Assembly: GCA_905612305.1 (NCBI GenBank)
Contig: CAJQRK010000027.1
Location: 1-64,000 of the forward strand
Direction of reading: 5' to 3'
DNA: 64,000 nt
Source of the DNA: an uncultured Flavobacteriales bacterium
Lineage (GTDB): Bacteria > Bacteroidota > Bacteroidia > Flavobacteriales > BACL11
Part shown: piece by piece, positions 1 to 8,176 of the stretch
How the letters are laid out: each line of letters opens with the position of its first letter
Numbering within the stretch: the first letter of the stretch is position 1
Made by a program: the position numbers and the translations under genes
The notes under the pieces: generated by a model
What the model was told of the DNA's origin: nothing
Database searches by the model: none
The model's input: only the letters and a program-made list of their open reading frames with translations

Positions 1-1245
1 ATTTTTTTTCCCTTTTTGGGCTAAAATGTATTTCCCGTTTAAAAGGTTATTTTCAGATAGCTGAAAATCTTCAGTAATTTTTTTCTTATTTATACTTACC
101 GCATTAGATTGTATCATTCTTCTTGCCTCTCCTTTACTTTCAAATACAGCTGTTTTTTCAGCAAGTACATCTAAAATTCCAGCACTTAAATCTTCCTTTT
201 TCATTTCAAATTGTGGTACGCCTTCAAATACAGAAAGAAAAGTATCTTCATCCAAACTTTTTAAATCATCAGCAGTAGATTGACCAAACAAAATAGAAGA
301 TGCTTTTATTGCCATGTCTAAGTCTTCAGCAGAATGCACTCTTGTAGTTACTTCATCAGCAATGGCTCTTTGCAAAACTCTTAAATGAGGAGTTTCATCA
401 TGCTCGGTAATTAGTTTTTCAATTTCCTGCTGATTTTTTAGCGTAAATATCTTAATGTAATTTTTAGAATCTTCATCTGATGCGTTTAGCCAAAACTGAT
501 AAAATTTATAGGATGATGTTTTTACTTTATCTAACCAAATATTTCCGCTTTCTGTTTTCCCAAATTTGCCGCCATCTGCTTTTTCAATTAGAGGAGTTGT
601 TATAGCAAAAGCTTGTCCCTCTCCTTTTCTTCTTATGAGCTCTGTTCCGGTTACTATATTTCCCCACTGATCAGATCCACCTAATTGGACTTTGCAATTT
701 TTGTTTTCCCAAAGCCAGTAAAAGTCGTACCCTTGCACCAATTGGTAGGAAAATTCAGTAAAACTCATTCCGGTTTCTAGCCTTGACTTTACTGAATCTT
801 TTGCCATCATATAATTTATCGAAATGTGTTTTCCTACATCACGGATAAAATCCAAAAAGTTTAAATCTTTAAACCAATCGCAATTATTAACAACTTCTGC
901 AGAGTTAGCTCCACAATCAAAATTCAAAAATTTTTCTAATTGTTTTTGAACAGCATTTAAATTATGGCTTAGTGTTTTTTCATTTAGCAAATTACGCTCC
1001 TTACTTTTCCCTGAAGGGTCACCCACCATTCCGGTAGCTCCTCCGACTAAAGCAAAAGGTTTGTGTCCGCATCTTTGCAAATGCACTAAAATCATTATTT
1101 GAACTAAACTTCCAATATGCAGGGAATCGGCAGTAGGATCAAACCCAATATAGGCAGAGGTCATTTCTTTCTGAAATTGATCTTCCGTACCTGGCATGAT
1201 ATCTTGTATCATCCCTCTCCATTTCAATTCTTCTGCAAAGTTCAT
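1..1245 (-). CDS. tyrS: Tyrosyl-tRNA synthetase, C-terminus truncated by window edge
   Basis: Reverse-strand reading frame open from ATG at 1245 to base 1: [24 protein letters not shown]...[23 protein letters not shown]...[16 protein letters not shown]...[11 protein letters not shown]; class I synthetase HIGS and TyrS signatures. Absent from the ORF track because it runs off the edge. Confidence 0.95.
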   Translation of the reverse strand, partial: MNFAEELKWRGMIQDIMPGTEDQFQKEMTSAYIGFDPTADSLHIGSLVQIMILVHLQRCGHKPFALVGGATGMVGDPSGKSKERNLLNEKTLSHNLNAVQKQLEKFLNFDCGANSAEVVNNCDWFKDLNFLDFIRDVGKHISINYMMAKDSVKSRLETGMSFTEFSYQLVQGYDFYWLWENKNCKVQLGGSDQWGNIVTGTELIRRKGEGQAFAITTPLIEKADGGKFGKTESGNIWLDKVKTSSYKFYQFWLNASDEDSKNYIKIFTLKNQQEIEKLITEHDETPHLRVLQRAIADEVTTRVHSAEDLDMAIKASSILFGQSTADDLKSLDEDTFLSVFEGVPQFEMKKEDLSAGILDVLAEKTAVFESKGEARRMIQSNAVSINKKKITEDFQLSENNLLNGKYILAQKGKKN

Positions 1246-1320
1246 TTTATAAATTTTTCTCAAAAATAGACAAATTATTAAATCTAAGCTATAATATCTA
1301 TTGTCTATAATCTAATCTAC

Positions 1321-1328
1321 TATCTTTG
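1321..1328 (+). promoter_or_regulatory. Bacteroidota-type -7 box TATCTTTG, with TTG at 1301-1303
   Basis: Matches TAnnTTTG; located 5 nt upstream of the ATG at 1333. Confidence 0.5.
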
Positions 1329-1332
1329 GCCT

Positions 1333-2337
1333 ATGATATTTGTTACCGGAGGAACCGGACTTGTTGGTTCTCATATTTTACTAAGATTAGCCAAAGAAGG
1401 AATGCCTTTTAAAGCTTTAAAAAGAGAGACATCATCCCTTCAGATTTGCGAAAATGTATTTTCTCATTATGCTGCAAAGGATTTATTCGCAAAAATTAAT
1501 TGGGTAACAGGAGATGTGAATGACATTCCTTCTTTAGAAAAAGCAATGGAGGATTGTAGTAGGGTATTGCACTGTGCAGCTATAGTTTCTTTTCATCCTG
1601 CCGAGGAAGAGTTGATGCGAAAAGTAAATATTGAAGGGACGGCCAATGTTGTGAATGTTGCGCTTTCCAAAGGGATAAAAAAATTAGGGTATATTAGTTC
1701 TATTGCTGCATTGGGGCGTAATTCTACTGTTGGGATTGTTGATGAAGAATGTTATTTTAAAGCTACAAAATTGGATAGTAATTATGCACTTACCAAATAT
1801 TATGCCGAGCAAGAAGTTTGGCGCGCCAGCCAGGAGGGTCTTGATGTTGTGATTGTGAACCCCTCTGTAATTTTGGGCCCTGGCAATTGGGATAAAGGAA
1901 GTTCACAAATTTTTCAGAAAATACATTCGGGTTTAAAATTCTACACTACTGGAAGTACAGGTTATGTGGATGTAATGGATGTTGCTAATTCCTTAGTGGA
2001 CTTATTATTGAGTTCAGTAAAAAATGAACGCTTTATTGTTAATGGCGCTAATTTAAAATATCGAGATTGTTTTGATGGGATAGCGATAGCATTAGGGAAA
2101 CCAAAGGCCAGCATAAAAGTTACTCCATTTTTAAAAGAATTAGCTTGGCGCTTTGAGGCAATTCGCTCTTTTATTACATCAAAAATACCTTTACTGACTA
2201 AGGAAACGGCTAATAGTGCTATGACGGATGGAGCTTATTCTACTAAAAAAATAAAAAAAGAAATTGATTTTCAGTTTACTGAAATTGAAACTACTGTTCA
2301 AAAATATGCTAATTGGTTTCTTACGGATTTAAAGTAG
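1333..2337 (+). CDS. NAD-dependent epimerase/dehydratase (extended SDR)
   Basis: N-terminal TGGTGLVGSHI Rossmann motif and YALTKYYAEQEV (YxxxK). Confidence 0.85.
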   Translation: MIFVTGGTGLVGSHILLRLAKEGMPFKALKRETSSLQICENVFSHYAAKDLFAKINWVTGDVNDIPSLEKAMEDCSRVLHCAAIVSFHPAEEELMRKVNIEGTANVVNVALSKGIKKLGYISSIAALGRNSTVGIVDEECYFKATKLDSNYALTKYYAEQEVWRASQEGLDVVIVNPSVILGPGNWDKGSSQIFQKIHSGLKFYTTGSTGYVDVMDVANSLVDLLLSSVKNERFIVNGANLKYRDCFDGIAIALGKPKASIKVTPFLKELAWRFEAIRSFITSKIPLLTKETANSAMTDGAYSTKKIKKEIDFQFTEIETTVQKYANWFLTDLK

Positions 2338-2662
2338 AACGCTCGTTAGTTAGTTGCTCTAAAACATCAGTATAAATTTCTTCTAATTTTTCTGGATTTT
2401 TAGCATAATAATCTAAGGATTTGCTAAAAGTAGTATCAGTAATATCATGTTTCTTATATATTGCCTGATAACTATTTGCTAAATTTTTTTTTGCATTTTC
2501 TAATCCTTCGCTTTTGTTTAGCTCAAAAGCGGCTTCTTCTAAATGGATTTCTTTAAGCATATTTGTAAATTCTGTTTCTGATAAAATTTCAGTTGGTATT
2601 TCTATTTTAGGAGCGGTACATGCCAGTAATAAAATACTTAATAGTAACATAATAATTTTCAT
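2321..2662 (-). CDS. DUF4296-like lipoprotein
   Basis: Probable start MKIIMLLLSILLLACT with lipobox; LSETEFTNMLKEIHLEEAAFEL pattern. The ORF track start at 2722 looks too long. Confidence 0.65.
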   Translation of the reverse strand: MKIIMLLLSILLLACTAPKIEIPTEILSETEFTNMLKEIHLEEAAFELNKSEGLENAKKNLANSYQAIYKKHDITDTTFSKSLDYYAKNPEKLEEIYTDVLEQLTNERSTLNP

Positions 2663-2697
2663 TTTACAAAGATAGTTTTTAAGCAAGTAAAAAAATG

Positions 2698-2705
2698 TAT
2701 ATTTG
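2698..2705 (+). promoter_or_regulatory. -7 box TATATTTG
   Basis: TAnnTTTG consensus upstream of the 2737 ORF. Confidence 0.5.
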
Positions 2706-2736
2706 CGCCAATTATTAATCAAACAAAATATTTAAG

Positions 2737-3033
2737 ATGAAAAATTTAATTTACCTATTTGCAGCAGTTATTATGTTTGCATTTACCGCATGTGGAGGTG
2801 GAGATACTGCAACTGAAGAAGCTGTTCCAGCTGCTGAAGAAGTTGTTATTGATGCTGCTGTTGAAGAAGTTGCTGAAGCTGTAGGCTGCCAAGTTGAAGG
2901 GGGTGCTTGTTTAGAAGATCACTCTTGTTGTGCTGCAAAAGCTGTTGCTGCTTGTTGTTGTGGTGACGAAACTTGTGATGGATCTTGCCATGGAGATGCC
3001 GCTGAAGCAGAAGAAGCTCATACTCACGAATAA
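2737..3033 (+). CDS. Small Cys/His-rich lipoprotein, possible metal binding
   Basis: MKNLIYLFAAVIMFAFTACGGG lipobox; acidic Ala/Glu linker; C-terminus CQVEGGACLEDHSCCAAKAVAACCCGDETCDGSCHGD...HTHE; own promoter and terminator. Confidence 0.75.
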   Translation: MKNLIYLFAAVIMFAFTACGGGDTATEEAVPAAEEVVIDAAVEEVAEAVGCQVEGGACLEDHSCCAAKAVAACCCGDETCDGSCHGDAAEAEEAHTHE

Positions 3034-3054
3034 GAATTCTTATTCAGAGAAATT

Positions 3055-3085
3055 AAAAAAAGGCATCCATTTGGGTGCTTTTTTT
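3055..3085 (+). terminator. Intrinsic terminator
   Basis: AGGCATCC-ATTT-GGGTGCTT stem (with G-U pairs) followed by T-run. Confidence 0.7.
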
Positions 3086-3090
3086 AGTTA

Positions 3091-4422
3091 TTATCTTTCA
3101 AAAGTGAGTCGCATTCCTCTACTGGTTTCATCAAAGCAACCATATTCATAAGCAATATGCCCATTTACTAAAGTGTGCGTAATTTGAGCATTAAATATTT
3201 CTTCTTCAAAAGGAGACCAGCCACATTTATACAAAAGATTTTTTTTGGTTACCTTCCAAGGGTTGTTTAAATCAACCAAAACTAAATCAGCAAAATAGCC
3301 TTCACGAATAAACCCTCTGTTTTTAATCTGGAAACAAATAGCTGGGTTATGACACATCTTTTCTACTAGTTTTTCTAGGCTTATTTTTCCTTGATTAGCA
3401 AAAGACAACATAGCAGGCAAAGCGTGTTGTACTAAAGGGCCTCCTGAAGGGGCATTAAAATAAGTGTTTGACTTTTCTTCCAAGCTATGTGGGGCATGGT
3501 CAGTTGCAATCACATCTAATTGATCATCTAATAAAGCTTTTAATAAAGCCTCTTTGTCTGATTGCTTTTTTATGGCAGGATTCCATTTTATAAAAGTTCC
3601 TTGTTGAGTATAGTTGCTTTCATCAAACCAAAGGTGATGAATGCAAACTTCTGCCGTAATACGTTTTTCTTTTAAGGGTAATTTATTGTCAAAAAGCACA
3701 ATCTCTTTTTCAGTTGAAATATGAAAAACATGCAAACGCGTATTGTGTTTTTTAGCCAATTCCACTGCCATTGATGATGACTTATAACAAGCTTCAACAC
3801 TTCTAATATTTGGGTGTTCAGAAATTGGAACCTCTTCACCAAATTCCATTTTTGCCTTTTTGATATTTTCCTGAATGATATTTTCATCTTCACAATGCAC
3901 CGCAATCAACATAGGAGATGTAGAAAAAATTTTTTCTAATACCTTCTTATTATCCACCAACATATTTCCTGTTGAAGAGCCCATAAATATTTTTATTGCT
4001 CCTACTGTTTTTGGATTTGTTTTTAATACTTCTTCCAAATTATCATTGCTTGCTCCCATAAAAAAAGTGTAGTTAGCAATAGAGTTTTGGGCGGCAATTT
4101 GGTATTTATCCTCTAATAATTTTTGAGTAAGTGTTTGCGGATCAGTATTTGGCATTTCCATAAAGGACGTAATCCCTCCAGCTACTGCGGCCTTACTCTC
4201 GGTATAGATATTGGCTTTGTGGGTTAGTCCAGGCTCACGAAAATGTACTTGATCATCAATTACCCCTGGCAGTAAATGCAACCCTTCTGCATCAATTATT
4301 TTATCTGCGTTAACATTTATTTCAGCATCAATTTTCTTGATTACTTTATCTTCAATTAATACATCTGATTGATAAATATCCCCTTCATTTACCAATTTTG
4401 CATTTTTAATAAGTGTTAGCAT
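3091..4422 (-). CDS. pyrC: Dihydroorotase family amidohydrolase
   Basis: LLPGVIDDQVHFREPGLTHKANI and ATDHAPHSLEEK motifs. Confidence 0.9.
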   Translation of the reverse strand: MLTLIKNAKLVNEGDIYQSDVLIEDKVIKKIDAEINVNADKIIDAEGLHLLPGVIDDQVHFREPGLTHKANIYTESKAAVAGGITSFMEMPNTDPQTLTQKLLEDKYQIAAQNSIANYTFFMGASNDNLEEVLKTNPKTVGAIKIFMGSSTGNMLVDNKKVLEKIFSTSPMLIAVHCEDENIIQENIKKAKMEFGEEVPISEHPNIRSVEACYKSSSMAVELAKKHNTRLHVFHISTEKEIVLFDNKLPLKEKRITAEVCIHHLWFDESNYTQQGTFIKWNPAIKKQSDKEALLKALLDDQLDVIATDHAPHSLEEKSNTYFNAPSGGPLVQHALPAMLSFANQGKISLEKLVEKMCHNPAICFQIKNRGFIREGYFADLVLVDLNNPWKVTKKNLLYKCGWSPFEEEIFNAQITHTLVNGHIAYEYGCFDETSRGMRLTFER

Positions 4423-4425
4423 TAT

Positions 4426-5157
4426 TTATCTTTTCCAGCTCATAAAGAAACTTTTGAGCTTCATTTGAATCACTCCAATTACAGCCTCAAAGAAAATTCC
4501 TCCACTCATTTTCGATTCTCCTTCGGTTCGATCAGTAAAAATTACAGGTACTTCCACTAGCTTAAATCCATACTTCCAAGCCTTGAATTTCATTTCAATT
4601 TGAAAAGCATAACCGACAAATTGGATTTTATTAAAATTGATAGTTTCCAAAACAATTCTTTTATAGCATTTAAAGCCAGCAGTAGAATCATGAATAGGCA
4701 TCCTTGTAATAAATTTCACATATTTTGATGCAAAAAAGGACATCAAAAGTCGCATCATTGGCCAGTTTACAATATTTACTCCTTTTACATAACGAGAGCC
4801 GATAGCAACCTCTCCTTCTTCTTGTGCATTGGCATTGTACAGTCTAATTAAGTCGTCAGGATTGTGTGAAAAGTCAGCATCCATTTCAAAAATAAATTGA
4901 TATTCTTTCTGAAGAGCCCATTTAAATCCATGAATGTAAGCCGTCCCTAATCCTAATTTTCCTTTGCGTTCTTCAATATGTAATTGGGAAGGAAATTCAG
5001 ATTGTACATTTTTTACAATAGTTGCCGTACCATCAGGGGAACCGTCATCAACAATAAGAATATGAAATGATTTTTCCAAAGAGAAAATCTTACGAATTAT
5101 CTTTTCAATGTTTTCCTTTTCGTTATAGGTTGGTATGATGATTAAGCTATCTGACAT
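4426..5157 (-). CDS. Polyprenol monophosphomannose synthase-like GT2 glycosyltransferase
   Basis: IIIPTYNEKENIEKII, VDDGSPDGTA, EMDADFSHNPDDL. Confidence 0.85.
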   Translation of the reverse strand: MSDSLIIIPTYNEKENIEKIIRKIFSLEKSFHILIVDDGSPDGTATIVKNVQSEFPSQLHIEERKGKLGLGTAYIHGFKWALQKEYQFIFEMDADFSHNPDDLIRLYNANAQEEGEVAIGSRYVKGVNIVNWPMMRLLMSFFASKYVKFITRMPIHDSTAGFKCYKRIVLETINFNKIQFVGYAFQIEMKFKAWKYGFKLVEVPVIFTDRTEGESKMSGGIFFEAVIGVIQMKLKSFFMSWKR

Positions 5158-5192
5158 GTCTGCAAAAATAATGAAACAAAATTAGTAATGAT

Positions 5193-7088
5193 TTATTGTG
5201 CAGTTATTTTAATTTCCTCTACCACAGTTGGGTCTAAAAGAGTGCTGATATCTCCTAAATTATCGCTTTCTCCAGCTGCTATTTTTCGTAAAATCCGTCT
5301 CATTATTTTCCCTGAACGCGTTTTTGGTAAGCCATTTACAAATTGAATTTTATCTGCTTTGGCAATTGCTCCCACTTGTTTTGTCACCAAATCATTTATT
5401 TCTTTGCGTAAACTATCGCTATTTTCAGGAGTATTATGACAAATTACATAAGCATATATCCCATTTCCTTTAATCGGATGTGGATAGCCAACAATGGCAG
5501 TTTCACAGACATTTTTGTGCTGATCCATAGCGCTTTCAATTTCAGCAGTGCCTAAATTATGCCCTGAAACAATCAACACATCATCTACTCTTCCGGTAAT
5601 ACGATACATGCCATTTTCATCATGTAAAGCTCCATCTCCTGTAAAGTATTTATTTGCAAATACTGAAAAATAGGTATCCTTAAATCGTTTATGATTACCA
5701 TAAATAGTACGTGCTATTGATGGCCACGGGTATTTTATGCAAAGCCTTCCCTCTACGGAATTTCCTAATATTTCATTCCCTTTTTCATCTACTAGGCAAG
5801 GTTGAATTCCAGGAAGAGGAAGAGTTGCAAAAGTTGGCTTTGAGGGAGTTACTCCTGCCAAATTAGAAATCATGATTCCTCCTGTTTCAGTCTGCCACCA
5901 AGTATCTACTATTGGGCAATTATCTTTTCCGATTTCTGAGCCATACCAATGCCAAGCATCTTCATTTATAGGCTCTCCAACTGTTCCCAAAATTTTTAAG
6001 GAAGACAAATCATAAGGATTTACAAACTCCATGCCTTTTGCTTCCAAAGCACGAATGGCTGTTGGGGCGGTATAAAATATATTGACCTTATTTTCTTCTA
6101 CTATTTGCCAAAACCTTCCCGCATCCGGATAAGTTGGAATTCCCTCAAAAATCAGTGTAGTTGCCCCGGATAAAAGTGGTCCGTAAACTATGTAAGAATG
6201 ACCTGTTATCCAGCCAATATCGGCAGTACACCAATAGACATCTCCTTCAGTATATTGAAAAACATTGCGGAAAGAATATTCTGTATATACCATATAGCCA
6301 GCAGTAGAATGCTGAATTCCTTTGGGTTTTCCGGTAGAGCCGGAGGTATACAAGATAAATAGAGGATCTTCAGAATCCATAATTTCTATAGCACAACCTG
6401 CACTTGCCTTTTGCATTTCATTATGCCACCAAACATCTCTTCCTTTTTGCATTACTATCTTACTTTTTGTTCGCTCCAACACTATGCACTTTTCAATAGA
6501 GGATGTATTTTTCATAGCCTCATCTGAAATGTCCTTTAAGGCAGTAATTTTTGCACCTCTGAACCCTCCATCAGCAGTAATGAGGATATTACAAGTTGCA
6601 TCATTTATCCTATCTGCTAATGCTTTGGCAGAAAATCCTGCAAATACAACTGAGTGAACCGCTCCTATTCGAGCACAAGCCAAAACAGCAATTACCAATT
6701 CAGGCACCATGGGCATATATAGGCAGATTCTATCTCCCTTTTTAACCCCATTATTTTTTAGCACATTGGCAAATTTACAGACTTCAGTATGCAATTTTTT
6801 ATAGGACAAGCGTCTGCTTTGTTCGTTTGGATTATTGGCAATCCATTTTATTGCTGTTTGATTACCTCTTTGTTCTAAATGTCTATCTAAACAATTTTCG
6901 GTTATATTAAGCTTTCCTCCTTCAAACCATTTTACTTCTGGTTTTGTAAAGTCCCATTGCAACACAGTGTCCCATTTTTTCTGCCAAGTGAAGTTATTGG
7001 CTTTTCCTTCCCAAAATTGTTCAGGGGCATTGATGCTTTTAGCATATTCAGTTTTGTATTCTTCAAATGATGTAATGTTCTTTTCCAT
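5193..7088 (-). CDS. acs: Acetyl-CoA synthetase
   Basis: YTSGSTGKPKGIQHSTAGYMVYT, DTWWQTETGG, KTRSGKIMRRILRKIA. Confidence 0.95.
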   Translation of the reverse strand: MEKNITSFEEYKTEYAKSINAPEQFWEGKANNFTWQKKWDTVLQWDFTKPEVKWFEGGKLNITENCLDRHLEQRGNQTAIKWIANNPNEQSRRLSYKKLHTEVCKFANVLKNNGVKKGDRICLYMPMVPELVIAVLACARIGAVHSVVFAGFSAKALADRINDATCNILITADGGFRGAKITALKDISDEAMKNTSSIEKCIVLERTKSKIVMQKGRDVWWHNEMQKASAGCAIEIMDSEDPLFILYTSGSTGKPKGIQHSTAGYMVYTEYSFRNVFQYTEGDVYWCTADIGWITGHSYIVYGPLLSGATTLIFEGIPTYPDAGRFWQIVEENKVNIFYTAPTAIRALEAKGMEFVNPYDLSSLKILGTVGEPINEDAWHWYGSEIGKDNCPIVDTWWQTETGGIMISNLAGVTPSKPTFATLPLPGIQPCLVDEKGNEILGNSVEGRLCIKYPWPSIARTIYGNHKRFKDTYFSVFANKYFTGDGALHDENGMYRITGRVDDVLIVSGHNLGTAEIESAMDQHKNVCETAIVGYPHPIKGNGIYAYVICHNTPENSDSLRKEINDLVTKQVGAIAKADKIQFVNGLPKTRSGKIMRRILRKIAAGESDNLGDISTLLDPTVVEEIKITAQ

Positions 7089-7191
7089 AGGTTATTTCTA
7101 ATTCTGTCAAATATATAATTTTTTAAGATTTTGGCAATATCATGTGTTGTAGTTTTTGTATTTTAGCATTTGTAATTTAAAAACAAAAAAT

Positions 7192-8112
7192 ATGAAAAAA
7201 ATATTACTACTAATTATTACTTCTTTTGCGATAAATTTAAACGCGCAGATGGTTACTTGTACTGAATTATTTATTTCAGAATATATTGAAGGCCCTGCAC
7301 AGAACAATGCGATTGAAATTTATAACCCTACAAATTCATCCATTAATCTTGGTGGATACACTATAAATAGATATAGCAATGGAGCAAGCTCTGGACCTGA
7401 ATCATGGCAATTAGGAGGGGTAATTGCTTCTGGGCAGGCAATTGCAGTTGGTAACGGGCAATTAGATTCAATTGACCTAGGAACTTATTGGTCTGTTCCT
7501 GTAGACCCTGTCTTTTTTTCTTTGCTTGATTATCATTGTAATGGTGATTATAATACAAATTCAACATTTTATTTTAATGGAAATGATGCAATGACTTTAG
7601 AAAAATCTGGAAATATTATTGATATTTTCGGTAAAGTTGGAGAGGATCCAGGAAACGCTTGGACTGATGATGCAACTGCAGGATATACTGATGCAAATGG
7701 TGGGACTTGGTGGACAAAGCGTCAAACTTTGGTGAGAAAATCTTCTGTAAAAAAAGGGGTCATCACGAATCCTATTTTATTTAACCCTACATTAGAGTAT
7801 GATTCATTGCCAGATGCAACTTATAGCGGAATGGGTTCTCACACTTGTGATTGCATTAGCATTGGTACTAGCATAGATGAGAATGCAATTTCGTATGTTA
7901 TGTATCCTAATCCTGCAAATATTGGGAGTACAGTTACAATAAATTCAAATGCAAAAATTGAGAGTATTGATGTTGTAAATATTTTAGGAGAAAAAGTATT
8001 TACTCAAATCTCAAATAAAATTCTTACTACTAATTTAGCAAGAGGAACTTACATTATTAATATTCGATTTACTGATGGAAGAATTATTAATAATAAGTTA
8101 ATTATTGAATAA
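7192..8112 (+). CDS. Secreted lamin-tail-domain-like protein with T9SS C-terminal sorting domain
   Basis: Signal peptide MKKILLLIITSFAINLNA; ELFISEYIEGPAQNNAIEIYNPT LTD-like N-terminus; C-terminus MYPNPANIGSTV...ARGTYIINIRFTDGRIINNKLIIE. Confidence 0.75.
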   Translation: MKKILLLIITSFAINLNAQMVTCTELFISEYIEGPAQNNAIEIYNPTNSSINLGGYTINRYSNGASSGPESWQLGGVIASGQAIAVGNGQLDSIDLGTYWSVPVDPVFFSLLDYHCNGDYNTNSTFYFNGNDAMTLEKSGNIIDIFGKVGEDPGNAWTDDATAGYTDANGGTWWTKRQTLVRKSSVKKGVITNPILFNPTLEYDSLPDATYSGMGSHTCDCISIGTSIDENAISYVMYPNPANIGSTVTINSNAKIESIDVVNILGEKVFTQISNKILTTNLARGTYIINIRFTDGRIINNKLIIE

Positions 8113-8135
8113 TTAAATAAGTATAAACAATGAAG

Positions 8136-8163
8136 ATGCTGATGGAAACATCAGCATTTTTTT
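8136..8163 (+). terminator. Intrinsic terminator
   Basis: ATGCTGATG-GAAA-CATCAGCAT perfect 9-bp stem followed by T-run. Confidence 0.85.
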
Positions 8164-8176
8164 CGGATTAAGATAT

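Noticed and set aside
2930-3151. 73-aa ORF overlapping the Cys-rich lipoprotein in another frame
   Set aside because: It runs through the terminator into the antisense of pyrC; a by-product of GCTGCT-rich sequence.
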